NCBI RefSeq assembly: GCF_001549985.1
Contig: NZ_LROZ01000027.1
Coordinates: 335 to 36,458, forward strand
DNA length: 36,124 bases
Direction of reading: 5' to 3'
Source of the DNA: Myroides odoratus
GTDB taxonomy: Bacteria > Bacteroidota > Bacteroidia > Flavobacteriales > Flavobacteriaceae
Below the pieces are notes generated by a model that worked only from the letters and a program-made list of their open reading frames with translations, searched no databases and was not told the origin of the DNA. How positions within the stretch are numbered: position 1 is the stretch's first letter; each line of letters starts with the position of its first letter. The position numbers were made by a program, and so were the translations under genes. Below, piece after piece: positions 24,238 to 32,284 of this stretch.

Positions 24238-24867
24238 ATGAAAAAAATGTTTTTAGCGTCATCCTTTTGTGATGTAGCAGATTTCTTAGAAGAGTTTGTA
24301 GGAGAAAAAGTAGAAGCTAAAACAGTAACTTTTATCCCAACAGCAAGTCTTGTAGAAGAATATAAAGGCCACGTAGAAAATGACAAAAATGCTTTCTACC
24401 GTCTAGGTATGAGGGTAGATGTATTGGAGTTAAGTACAGCAAGCCCGGAAGAAATAGATAGAAAACTGAAGCAAAACGATTATATTTTTGTTTCTGGAGG
24501 AAATAGCTTCTTTTTATTAGAACAACTTCATCAATCTGGGGCTGATGCTCTTATCCAAGCCGAAATAGCGAAGGGAAAAGTATATATCGGTACATCGGCA
24601 GGAAGTATTATTATGGCGCCAGATATTACGTATATAGAGGCCATGGACGACAAGTCTAAAGCTCCTTTATTACAAGATTATACAGGTTTACATTTAATTG
24701 ATCGATATCCTTTGGTTCATTACCAAGATTTTCCTTTTGAGAAGTCGGAGAGCAAGTCTATCAAAACTATAAAGATACACTTCCTTTACTATTGCTCAAT
24801 AATCAACAAGTTTTACTCGTTGATGAGGATACGATTCAAATCAAAACGAAATAAACATACCATATAA
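24238..24867 (+). CDS. Peptidase E-like (S51) serine peptidase with a late frameshift
   Basis: The product is 209 residues. It resembles the S51 / type 1 glutamine amidotransferase-like group: TFIPTASLVEEY, DYIFVSGGNSFFLLEQL, the nucleophile elbow GTSAGSIIM (Ser120) and LVHYQDFPFEKS (His161). PepE cleaves Asp-X dipeptides; this branch may have another peptide substrate. After FEKS (near 24747, TCGGAG) the frame changes: the present tail SIKTIKIHFLYYCS is unlike the family, while the next frame reads GEQVYQNYKDTLPLLLLNNQ and then QVLLVDEDTIQIKTK-stop (24852-24854), the expected ending. One missing base, perhaps a G, explains this. The catalytic residues lie before it, so activity may survive, or it may be a base-calling error. 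It starts 7 nt after ogt. Confidence 0.75.
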   Translation: MKKMFLASSFCDVADFLEEFVGEKVEAKTVTFIPTASLVEEYKGHVENDKNAFYRLGMRVDVLELSTASPEEIDRKLKQNDYIFVSGGNSFFLLEQLHQSGADALIQAEIAKGKVYIGTSAGSIIMAPDITYIEAMDDKSKAPLLQDYTGLHLIDRYPLVHYQDFPFEKSESKSIKTIKIHFLYYCSIINKFYSLMRIRFKSKRNKHTI

Positions 24868-24900
24868 AAAAGGGATTTCTATAAAACAGAAATCCCTTTT
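24868..24900. terminator. Terminator after the peptidase E-like gene
   Basis: AAAAGGGATTTCT (24868-24880) and AGAAATCCCTTTT (24888-24900) form a 13 bp stem with a 7 nt loop and A/T tracts on both sides. It ends the ribD-yigZ-ogt-pepE run and may serve the convergent EamA gene. Confidence 0.85.
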
Positions 24901-24991
24901 CAGTAAATAATACAATAAAAAACAATATTTATCTTTTATACTAACGGATGATTTTTTGTTTTGGTATGTAGAAATGCATTAAAATTTCAAT

Positions 24992-25855
24992 TTAATTCAG
25001 GGAAATAACCAAGAGTGTAATCGCTAAAGCGGCTAGTATCAATCCAAGGATGTTTTTTCGATTTAATTTCTCATTAAATAAGGTATAACCCAATAGCGTT
25101 CCCAAGAAAATTACTCCAAAATTCATTCCTGCAAATACAATCGTAGGGTTGGAGGAGAAGTGTTGATGAGCTTTCATGTAAAAAATAATATTGACAAAAT
25201 TCAGTCCTCCAATAAATACACCTGAAGCCAGGTTGAGTTTAGTTAGCTTAAAAATCGTTTTCTTTGTTCCCAAAGTATAGGCAAACAGACTTAAAATCAA
25301 AGCTGTAGCAAAAACATAAAACAAACTTTGTGTATAGGGAATTGCGGAATATAGCGCTAATTTTTTAAAACAAATATCAATAACACCAAAGCCTAAAAAC
25401 GTTCCCAATAGATAGAATGAACTGGTATTAGAACTGGTGCTTTTTGTTGTATTTCCTTTATTTAGAACAAAATAAATCGAAACTAATCCAACTCCCAAAG
25501 CTATGTAGCGCAGTGTATTTAGCGCTTCGTGAAAGATAAAAATAGCAGCTAAAATTGGAATCAACAGGGATAATCGTTGAGCAATATCTGTTTTAATTAA
25601 ACCTGCGTGTTTGATGGCGTAAAATTGAACCACAAAGATTGTCGGTAATAAAATTCCCAAAGCGACAATAATTCCCAAAGGCATTGTCGTTGAGATTTGC
25701 GTCAAATCCACTTGAAAGATAAAAAAGGACAATAACGAAGTGATGACGTAATTGATGATGATAATTTGAAAAATATTGATGGCGTACTTTTTTATGTATT
25801 TAAAAAATACACCTACAGAAACGCTTCCAAGAATACTACAAAGTAAATAGATCAT
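24992..25855 (-). CDS. EamA-family (DMT superfamily) inner-membrane transporter
   Basis: The product is 287 residues, almost all hydrophobic, with about ten transmembrane helices in two halves, the plan of the drug/metabolite transporter superfamily. The first half ends near FIFHEALNTLRYIALGVGLV and the second near YTLFNEKLNRKNILGLILAA; each carries the typical EamA ending in which a glutamate sits in the loop before the last helix. A Ser/Thr/Asn linker (TTKSTSSNTSS, about 135-145) joins the halves. Members export or import many small molecules, and nothing here names the substrate. It has its own promoter (25876-25905) and stands alone. Confidence 0.8.
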   Translation of the reverse strand: MIYLLCSILGSVSVGVFFKYIKKYAINIFQIIIINYVITSLLSFFIFQVDLTQISTTMPLGIIVALGILLPTIFVVQFYAIKHAGLIKTDIAQRLSLLIPILAAIFIFHEALNTLRYIALGVGLVSIYFVLNKGNTTKSTSSNTSSFYLLGTFLGFGVIDICFKKLALYSAIPYTQSLFYVFATALILSLFAYTLGTKKTIFKLTKLNLASGVFIGGLNFVNIIFYMKAHQHFSSNPTIVFAGMNFGVIFLGTLLGYTLFNEKLNRKNILGLILAALAITLLVISLN

Positions 25856-25875
25856 GATAAATGCTATAGTGGCTA

Positions 25876-25905
25876 CAAAAATAGAAATTCTAGGAATGTA
25901 GCCAA
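25876..25905 (-). promoter_or_regulatory. Promoter of the EamA transporter gene
   Basis: On the minus strand, TTG (25905-25903), a 19 nt spacer and TATTTTTG (25883-25876) match the Bacteroidota consensus. The predicted leader before the ATG at 25855 is about 14 nt. Confidence 0.6.
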
Positions 25906-26025
25906 TACGAGGAGGAGTTTAAATTTTCTATTTTACATAATATTAATTATAATATAAATACAACAATTAGAATAGAACCGGGGTTTGACCTGTTTTGATG
26001 CTGTATCTTTGGTATACGCTCTTTT

Positions 26026-26589
26026 TTATTTGATAAAGTCTTCTGCTGTAATGGCATTTAGATTTCGATCTACAATAACTGTAATCTGTCTGGATTTTTC
26101 AATGTGTGCTTTCGTTAAGTATTTCAAAGTTGCTTGTACATTGTATGCTACAAATTGCACAGAATCTACCGTTTGATAAGTTGTCTCCAATGCGCGTAAT
26201 TCTTGTGCAAGTAAATCCATTTCATTTTTAAGCCTTTGATATTCGCCTAAAACAATTCCCGCAGCTTCTTGACTGGTTTCCTCAAAATCTGGTGTTGACG
26301 TAATTGTAATCTGATTTTCTAATGGATTCATCTGATTTAGTTCTTGTTGCTTTTCTTTTAAACGTTTGACTAAATCACCTGCTTTAGTTGCTAAACGGTC
26401 TTTTTCCGTTAACGTATCTATTTGAATAATAGCTACACTGGTTCCATTTTTACTTAAATCTAATCCAATTTCATTCGCAATATAATATTGCACAACAGGC
26501 ATGAATTGATTCTCTTTTTTTTCTTTTTCTTTATTGCAGCTCAAACCCACTAGAACTACGCCTAAAAGCAGCATTATTTTCATTTTCAT
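26026..26589 (-). CDS. Lipoprotein of unknown function, paralogue of the next gene
   Basis: I chose the ATG at 26589 (187 residues) so that the lipoprotein signal MKMKIMLLLGVVLVGLSC begins correctly; Cys18 is the lipidated residue. An upstream ATG at 26607 adds six residues. The mature protein has a charged linker, a segment ending IDTLTEKDRL, a long helical, probably coiled-coil middle (residues about 100-145, YQRLKNEMDLLAQELRALET) and a C-terminal strand pattern QFVAYNVQATL...ITVIVDRNLNAITAEDFIK. The same landmarks occur in the same order in the adjacent gene at 26721-27284, so the two are tandem paralogues. I do not recognise the family. Confidence 0.7.
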   Translation of the reverse strand: MKMKIMLLLGVVLVGLSCNKEKEKKENQFMPVVQYYIANEIGLDLSKNGTSVAIIQIDTLTEKDRLATKAGDLVKRLKEKQQELNQMNPLENQITITSTPDFEETSQEAAGIVLGEYQRLKNEMDLLAQELRALETTYQTVDSVQFVAYNVQATLKYLTKAHIEKSRQITVIVDRNLNAITAEDFIK

Positions 26590-26692
26590 ATCCCCAAATT
26601 TTAACAAAATATTACATTAAATATACAAAAAATCAATATTAAATCTCCTTTTCCCTATAAATTACATGCAATACCTGCTAAAAAAAGATAAA

Positions 26693-26715
26693 AAAACCAC
26701 GCATAGCGTGGTTTT
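26693..26715 (-). terminator. Hairpin between the two paralogues
   Basis: AAAACCACGC, loop ATA, GCGTGGTTTT is a perfect 10 bp stem just 5 nt after the stop of the gene at 26721-27284 (minus strand). It separates the two paralogues into distinct transcripts or reduces read-through. Confidence 0.8.
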
Positions 26716-26720
26716 ACTGC

Positions 26721-27284
26721 TTAATTTTTTATAAAATCTTTTCGCTTGATTACTTGTAAATCCTTACTGACAATAATGCCCAATGTATCCGTTTTAATGA
26801 GGCGATCTTGATTGCGAATATGCAACAATGCACTTACTTTATAGGCTACAAATTGCTTATTATCCGCTGTTTTTTCCTTGGCTATCACTTCTTCTAATTC
26901 TTGAATTAGCGGTGCTGCTTTTGCTTCAATTTCACCATACTCTCGCACTGCCTTATCAATTTCCGTTCGTACATTCGCTACAGGGTGAATTTTGTACAAC
27001 AACATGTATTGATTTACGGCATGACGCTGTAATTCAATAAAAGGCAAATAGCCAACTTGTAATTCCTCTAGTAGCTCTTGTCCTTTGATATACAAGCGAT
27101 TTTTTTCAGTTAAAGTATCAATACCAACAATTGTTAACGTATTTTCTTTTTTCTTCAAATCAATCCCCAATTCAGCTTCTACATAAGGTGTTACAGCAAC
27201 CCGCATACGGTCTGTAAAACTATCTTGTACCGCAAAAGACGATAAAACTATAAAGCTAACGAGAAGAAAAATATTGCGTTTCAT
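26721..27284 (-). CDS. Secreted protein of unknown function, paralogue of the previous gene
   Basis: The product is 187 residues. MKRNIFLLVSFIVLSSFAVQ is an export signal without a lipid cysteine, so unlike its paralogue it would be soluble in the periplasm. Shared landmarks are YVEAELGIDLKK (against YYIANEIGLDLSK), VGIDTLTEKNRL, a helical middle with EIEAKAAPLIQELEEVIAKE, and QFVAYKVSALLHI...LGIIVSKDLQVIKRKDFIK. A terminator follows. Function unknown; the pair is probably a lineage-specific duplication. Confidence 0.7.
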   Translation of the reverse strand: MKRNIFLLVSFIVLSSFAVQDSFTDRMRVAVTPYVEAELGIDLKKKENTLTIVGIDTLTEKNRLYIKGQELLEELQVGYLPFIELQRHAVNQYMLLYKIHPVANVRTEIDKAVREYGEIEAKAAPLIQELEEVIAKEKTADNKQFVAYKVSALLHIRNQDRLIKTDTLGIIVSKDLQVIKRKDFIKN

Positions 27285-27406
27285 TTCTTGTAAATTAGGT
27301 TGCTAATTAAGGCCTAAGTTACATCTTTTACGCCAATTTCTACCTTACTCCTCTTCAATTGTCTCATTTGATTAGAAAAAAGCGAACTTTTAGCATTCAT
27401 TATTTT

Positions 27407-28438
27407 TTATTGACCTGTAAAACGAAGATCACTGAGTGTTTTCATAAACGCAATTAACGCTTCTTTTTCATCCACTGTCAGGGATAATCGGTTTTGATTA
27501 TCCTTAAATAGGGGATCTAAATTAGCACTAGAAAGGACACCTTGATCCATATAATCCAATACTTCTCTTAGTGTTTTAAACTGTCCAAAACTTCCATAAG
27601 GAGCTGTGTATTCAATATTGCGCAAAGAAGGAACGCGAAAACTCATATAGTCATTTAAATCTCCAGTGACACGGGCTCTTCCTGCTTCATTTGAATCGCG
27701 ATTTATTGGAAATCCAATATTTCTAAAGGTCTGATCTGTAAACAATTCACCGCTATGACAACTTGCACAATGCGTATTGAATACGGTATACCCATAACGT
27801 TCTTGGGCTGTAAAGACAGCCTTTTTTTGCTTTACTTGATCGTATTTGCTGTTGGCTGAAATTAAGGTATACTCATACTGAGCGATACTTTGATAGATGC
27901 GTTCTGGTGTAATCTCATGATCTCCAAATGTTTTATTAAACAAGATTCGATATTCGGCATCTTCTTTAAGCTTTCCTACAACTTCCAGTATAGAAGAATG
28001 CATTTCTTCTGGTGTAATGATGGGAACGATTACCTGTTTTTCTAATTGGCGTTTGCTACCATCCCAGTTGTAGTATTGCATAAAAGCTAAATTCTGAATC
28101 GGTGGTACATTGCGCAAACCTACCTTCCCTTCTATTCCAACCCCTTGTATTTGGTGATCTGCATAGGCTGATTTTTGCATATGACATGATGCACAAGCAA
28201 TACTGTTATCTCGACTTAAACGCGGGTCAAAAAAGAGTTTTTCGCCTAATTCTACTCCAAATTTTGTTGGTTGATTGGTATAAAAAGCAGCATTAAGTGG
28301 AGGAAAATCAGCCGGAATAGCCAAATCCAAAAGGGAATTCGCCTCCCTTACCTCATAATCATTATCCGAACTACAGGAAACTATTCCCAATAGCAGGATT
28401 AACATACTGATTTTCCCTATTTTATATATTATTTTCAT
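27407..28438 (-). CDS. MbnH-like dihaem cytochrome c peroxidase-family lipoprotein
   Basis: I chose the ATG at 28438 (343 residues): it follows the terminator hairpin at 28448-28474 and starts the lipoprotein signal (Cys22, then SSDND). Two haem c sites are visible, CASCH at 82-86 and CASCH at 224-228, in the CcpA/MauG fold with LGEKLFFDPRLSRDNSIACASC split as EKLFFDPRLSRD and IACASC, NVPPIQNLAFMQYYNWDG and FRVPSLRNIEYTAPYG. MbnH enzymes use high-valent dihaem chemistry to oxidise a tryptophan of MbnP to kynurenine, and an MbnP-like gene lies directly upstream. A classical H2O2-reducing cytochrome c peroxidase is the alternative; the partner gene favours MbnH. It is the last gene of the minus-strand copper locus. 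Confidence 0.82.
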   Translation of the reverse strand: MKIIYKIGKISMLILLLGIVSCSSDNDYEVREANSLLDLAIPADFPPLNAAFYTNQPTKFGVELGEKLFFDPRLSRDNSIACASCHMQKSAYADHQIQGVGIEGKVGLRNVPPIQNLAFMQYYNWDGSKRQLEKQVIVPIITPEEMHSSILEVVGKLKEDAEYRILFNKTFGDHEITPERIYQSIAQYEYTLISANSKYDQVKQKKAVFTAQERYGYTVFNTHCASCHSGELFTDQTFRNIGFPINRDSNEAGRARVTGDLNDYMSFRVPSLRNIEYTAPYGSFGQFKTLREVLDYMDQGVLSSANLDPLFKDNQNRLSLTVDEKEALIAFMKTLSDLRFTGQ

Positions 28439-28447
28439 AGCAGTTAA

Positions 28448-28474
28448 AAAGAGCCGCTGAATCAACGGCTCTTT
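28448..28474 (-). terminator. Intercistronic terminator between the mbnP-like and mbnH-like genes
   Basis: On the minus strand AAAGAGCCG, a 9 nt loop and CGGCTCTTT are followed by TT, giving a T5 tract. It starts 8 nt after the mbnP-like stop and ends 10 nt before the mbnH-like ATG. It is a full intrinsic terminator inside the operon and should lower mbnH-like transcription relative to mbnP-like. Confidence 0.75.
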
Positions 28475-28481
28475 AGTATAT

Positions 28482-29351
28482 TTAATTTTTTACCTGTAAA
28501 ATTGAGAACATTCCCGTTACATCACTTGTACCATTTCCACCTAAATTATCTGCGAATTTGGTCATTTGTACAGCAGTATGCACGTTGGGTGTAGCATTGT
28601 CATCTGAACCTGTACCTGAACTAAGTTTAATTGTATTTGATTTTCCACTTAATAAAGCATTAAAATCTGCTTTGATTGAAATAACTGGAGATGAAGCACC
28701 TACCTGAGCTAAAACAGGTAAGTCTAAGGTGATATTTCTATAGGCATCCACACCTTGTACTAAAACGTCATTATCATCCTTTTCTAAAGTACTTCCTGTG
28801 TGGATTGATAGGGTTTTGTGATCGGCTTCATAAAATCCTTCGATTTTCGTAAAGCGATACCCTGTTCCCCATTCCCACATCATTTCAGTATCATTAGCTC
28901 CTGCTGCTGCATAAAAATTAGGAAACTTTGCTTCATTCAAGATGTTTAAATCATTTCTTACTCCTAATCCAAATTTAATCTGCTTGTATTCTCCTTTGGG
29001 AATATCGCGCAATACATAGCTCAAACTACTTGGTTTGGCCTGATTTATTACTGTTGCTCCTTGATCTAAATCATTGATAAAATAAGGGATTTCCTTTCCG
29101 TCATTTTTGACTAAACGAATATTACTTATCACATATTTAACCTCACTAAAATGGTGAATTTGCCCTTCTGCTGAAGTATTTACAGTTGCTGTAGTTGAAT
29201 TAGCATCTCCTAAAACAAGGGGTTTATCCCCAAATGTATTAGTAAATTCCAAAGTTACTTTATTGGCAACAGTAGTGTTGTCATCACTTGAACAGGCAGT
29301 AAAGGCTAGAGCAAGAATTGGTAAAGCGAAGTATTTTTTTACGTTTTTCAT
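28482..29351 (-). CDS. MbnP-like copper-binding lipoprotein
   Basis: The product is 289 residues. The lipoprotein signal ends at Cys20, followed by SSDDN, an acidic stretch of the kind that directs flavobacterial lipoproteins to the cell surface. The MbnP-family pattern is clear: VTLEFTNTFGDKPLVLGD near the start, FSEVKYVISNIRLV, a KFGLGVRND strand, MMWEWGTGYRFTKIEGFY (Trp159 and Trp161) and HTGS. In studied MbnP proteins one conserved tryptophan is oxidised to kynurenine by MbnH and helps bind Cu(I); a Trp of this W-x-W pair is the candidate (inference). HH66-67 could add ligands. It sits between the TonB-dependent receptor and the MbnH-like gene. Confidence 0.85.
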   Translation of the reverse strand: MKNVKKYFALPILALAFTACSSDDNTTVANKVTLEFTNTFGDKPLVLGDANSTTATVNTSAEGQIHHFSEVKYVISNIRLVKNDGKEIPYFINDLDQGATVINQAKPSSLSYVLRDIPKGEYKQIKFGLGVRNDLNILNEAKFPNFYAAAGANDTEMMWEWGTGYRFTKIEGFYEADHKTLSIHTGSTLEKDDNDVLVQGVDAYRNITLDLPVLAQVGASSPVISIKADFNALLSGKSNTIKLSSGTGSDDNATPNVHTAVQMTKFADNLGGNGTSDVTGMFSILQVKN

Positions 29352-29376
29352 TTGTATTTGTTTTATAAGATTTAGT

Positions 29377-31362
29377 TTAAAAATTTAATTTTAGTGACGT
29401 GAAAAAGTTACGTCCCATTCTTGGTATATTGCCCCAATCGGCATAAGTAGAATAGTATTCATTGAGTAGGTTTTCTGCTCCAATTTGAAATACTGCTTTG
29501 ACATCTTTGACATAAAAAGAATAATCAACAGAAGCATTCCAAATGGCATAAGCAGGCGTTTTACTTTCTCCATACTCTGGGCTATAATCTCGTTGTTTGG
29601 CATCTCCGTGAACTGAAGTCTGCATACCAAAATCTCCATAACTATAATGCAGCGTTGTCTGATAGCTCAATGGTCGAATAAAAGGCAAATTACCTTTATC
29701 GTTATCTTGTCCTTTCGCATACGTTACTGTTCCTTTCCAATGCAAGTGATCCGTTAGATTATACGTACCTGTTAATGAAAAGTTGAACAATGTAGCATAG
29801 TCCAATGAAGTATATCCTTTTACTCCTACAGATTGATAATTCATCGGGCTGCCTAAACTCAAAATACGTCCAATGATATAATCTTTAATGTAGAAATAAT
29901 TTGCCTTCGCTTGGAGTCCAAAACGTTTTCCTTTGTACCCTACACTGGCATTTAATTCATGGGAAACTTCATTTTTTAAGTCGGGATTTCCAATGTAATC
30001 ATATCGATCATAGCTGTTGTAGATATAGTATCCATAGGCTTCTGAAACAGAGGGCGCTCTATGCCCGTATCCTGTTCCTAGTGTAAAAGTGAAAGCATCT
30101 AGCTTAACTTCATAACTTGCATGTAGACTAGGCAATACTCTTGTTTTTTCTTGAGCAGCTCCTGGATGGAAAATCCAGTTGAATTCAATGTATTTGGATT
30201 TGTTATAATTTACACCTAAACCACCGCCAACATGCAATTGACTGATTGGCGAAAATGTAATCGTATTATTCAATGATATCCCTCCATAGGTCGTTGTTAC
30301 CCACGGCCAAGTATAAGCAAACATAGTTTGTTTAGCGCGATCTTGGGGGTACATACGCATCTCTGCAATCGAAAGGTTATTGTATACGTTTAATTGTACT
30401 TCTGAAGCGTATATTCCCTTTTTAAAATCTGCTTTTGATACTAAACCATAGGTAGTACTCCAACCAGGCATATCCATATGAACTAAGTTCTCCGGACGTG
30501 TCGTATCATCCATATAATGCTCAATCGCATTAAAATACGCTTTAGAATCCCAAGCTTTAATAAATCGATCTTCAAACAATTGCTTGTAACTGACTGAAGT
30601 AATAATGGCACGTGAGAGCCATAAATCCATCGGCAATGCTGGAAATCCAACATCTTTCGCGACATCAAAAATAGCATCCACTCGCACGGCAGATAATTCA
30701 CTCGTTTTATACGCAATACCTAAGGAAGTATTGAACTTTTTATACTGAGAGTGATTCACCTCTTGATTCTTTCCGTCTTTATAATTTTGAGCGGTACGGT
30801 AAGCAATACTTGCGTCACTCGCCCATTTTTTTGTTGAAAAAGAAATATTCCCTAGATTGTAAAATTGCTTGTTATTGAATTCAAATCCACTTTGGTACCC
30901 TCCCGTCCATTGATTATAGGGACTAAAAGCTGTACTTTTTCTTTTTAGGTCAATACTACCTGCAATCGTTGATCCATGCATCCCTCCTTCTTGTCCGGAT
31001 TGTATATCAACAGCTGCGAGGTTGTTACTTTCTACATAAGACGTAATCGGGTCCATTTTATCCGTACAAGCGCCGAAAATATGCATCCCATCAATGGTCA
31101 ACGTTGAGCGTTCTGTGCTCATGTTATTCAATAAAGGTTCCCAAGCATAAGCCCCGCGTTTAATGAAACTAATTTGTTCAGAAGAGGCTAAAAACTCATC
31201 CACAGAAACTGCCATTTTTAAATCCGTTTGAATTTTTTCTTTTGCTTTTGCAAGTACAGCAATCTCATCTAAAACAGTAGAAAGACTATCTTGCTCTACT
31301 ATTGGTTGCTGTGCCACCGCATGAAAAGTAGCCAAGCAAAGTATAATTGATAAAATACGCAT
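29377..31362 (-). CDS. TonB-dependent outer-membrane receptor, OprC/NosA-like (copper)
   Basis: I chose the ATG at 31362 (661 residues), which starts the signal peptide MRILSIILCLATFHAVAQ; an upstream ATG at 31395 would overlap the previous gene. The plug domain has TLTIDGMHIFGACTDKMDPITSYVE (split here as TLTIDGMHIFGA and CTDKMDPITSYVE) and QSGQEGGMHGSTIAGSIDLK. The barrel runs from ~150 to the C-terminal Phe (FFTSLKLNF). The plug CxxxM (Cys99, Met103) and barrel HxM (His282, Met284, in EHYMDD) reproduce the CxxxM-HxM copper site of Pseudomonas OprC, including similar spacing. It would import copper using the proton-motive force. No SusC carboxypeptidase-like N-terminal domain is present. 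It begins 4 nt after the upstream lipoprotein stop. Confidence 0.85.
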   Translation of the reverse strand: MRILSIILCLATFHAVAQQPIVEQDSLSTVLDEIAVLAKAKEKIQTDLKMAVSVDEFLASSEQISFIKRGAYAWEPLLNNMSTERSTLTIDGMHIFGACTDKMDPITSYVESNNLAAVDIQSGQEGGMHGSTIAGSIDLKRKSTAFSPYNQWTGGYQSGFEFNNKQFYNLGNISFSTKKWASDASIAYRTAQNYKDGKNQEVNHSQYKKFNTSLGIAYKTSELSAVRVDAIFDVAKDVGFPALPMDLWLSRAIITSVSYKQLFEDRFIKAWDSKAYFNAIEHYMDDTTRPENLVHMDMPGWSTTYGLVSKADFKKGIYASEVQLNVYNNLSIAEMRMYPQDRAKQTMFAYTWPWVTTTYGGISLNNTITFSPISQLHVGGGLGVNYNKSKYIEFNWIFHPGAAQEKTRVLPSLHASYEVKLDAFTFTLGTGYGHRAPSVSEAYGYYIYNSYDRYDYIGNPDLKNEVSHELNASVGYKGKRFGLQAKANYFYIKDYIIGRILSLGSPMNYQSVGVKGYTSLDYATLFNFSLTGTYNLTDHLHWKGTVTYAKGQDNDKGNLPFIRPLSYQTTLHYSYGDFGMQTSVHGDAKQRDYSPEYGESKTPAYAIWNASVDYSFYVKDVKAVFQIGAENLLNEYYSTYADWGNIPRMGRNFFTSLKLNF

Positions 31363-31366
31363 AATT

Positions 31367-32284
31367 TTAAAAAAGAATATCGATAAACAATTCACTCTTT
31401 ACTCCTTCTACTCCAGGAGTAAAATCTGTGGGAACTTTCGTTCCTTTCAGGATTCGTCCTTGGTTGTTTTGAAGGATAAAATTCAAGGTCCAATTTCCCG
31501 TCATGGTATAATTTACTACCCCATGATACAGCGAATCTTCACCTTGTATCAAATCGCGATTATTAGGCGAGGAGTGATTACCCATAGACGGTTCAGGCAT
31601 GCGTGGGTCTAAAAACAATTTATAATTTTCTACCAGGGAATAAGCATGTTGCAAACTCGTTACCTCTGTTGTTACTTCTTCGAGGGCTGCATTATATTTA
31701 AAAATACCTGCTGTCAACTTATTCTCAGCTACTTTAGGTTTAATTGGGGAAATAAGCGCAATGAGGTACTGCTCTTGATCGTGCCCTGTAAAAGAAGTCA
31801 TATTTAAATTCATATTACTTTGAGGGAGTACCACAAGGGGCTGAACCTGCTCAAAATGTTGCTTACCTATGCTAAAATGAAGGAAAACTTCCCATTTACC
31901 TGTTGTGCTCTCTTCAGTAAATACACTATATCCTTTATAGTATTTTTCTTGTGGTTGAAATTTCAACTGATACACATTTGGGCAAGATTCTTTTTTTCCT
32001 GCAGTTGTTGTTCGCACGGGTAAAAAAGTGATGGTAGCATCTTCTATCTCCTGTTTGGTACTTGTGTTGACCAGGTGTAGTCGTATTTCATTATATCCTT
32101 TATATAACTTACCATCTAAGGCTTCTGCATAAATGCGATACTGTTCTTGTTCAAAAGAAAAAACTTCTTTAAACTCCTGCTTATCAGGCACTACATTGTC
32201 TGTCTCAGCCTCGTAATCTGTTTTATCAATAGTACAAGCCACAACAGTAAAAAATACTGCTGCGAAACAAATAAAGTTTTTCAT
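31367..32284 (-). CDS. Lipoprotein with a Met/His cluster, possibly FixH/YtkA-like, copper-associated
   Basis: The product is 305 residues. The signal MKNFICFAAVFFTVVAC places the lipid at Cys17. Two beta-sandwich-like halves follow: residues ~40-150 (YNEIRLHLVNTSTKQEIEDA, then TGKWEVFLHF) and ~155-305 (LFLDPRMPEPSMGNHSSPNN at 223-242, then YHGVVNYTMTGNWTLNF). The second half has the shape of FixH/YtkA-type domains, in which MPxM...H residues bind copper; here Met229, Met234 and His237 are candidates. The gap to the TonB-dependent receptor is only 4 nt, so the products likely work together, perhaps as a surface or periplasmic copper carrier. The role is inferred from context. Confidence 0.65.
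   Translation of the reverse strand: MKNFICFAAVFFTVVACTIDKTDYEAETDNVVPDKQEFKEVFSFEQEQYRIYAEALDGKLYKGYNEIRLHLVNTSTKQEIEDATITFLPVRTTTAGKKESCPNVYQLKFQPQEKYYKGYSVFTEESTTGKWEVFLHFSIGKQHFEQVQPLVVLPQSNMNLNMTSFTGHDQEQYLIALISPIKPKVAENKLTAGIFKYNAALEEVTTEVTSLQHAYSLVENYKLFLDPRMPEPSMGNHSSPNNRDLIQGEDSLYHGVVNYTMTGNWTLNFILQNNQGRILKGTKVPTDFTPGVEGVKSELFIDILF

Noticed and set aside
25985..26176. 63-codon frame on the plus strand near 26 kb
   Set aside because: It is antisense to the lipoprotein gene at 26026-26589 and has no feature of its own.
27407..28438. Plain H2O2-reducing cytochrome c peroxidase
   Set aside because: Not excluded, but the adjacent MbnP-like gene makes the MbnH-type role more likely; the two dihaem families cannot be told apart by eye alone.
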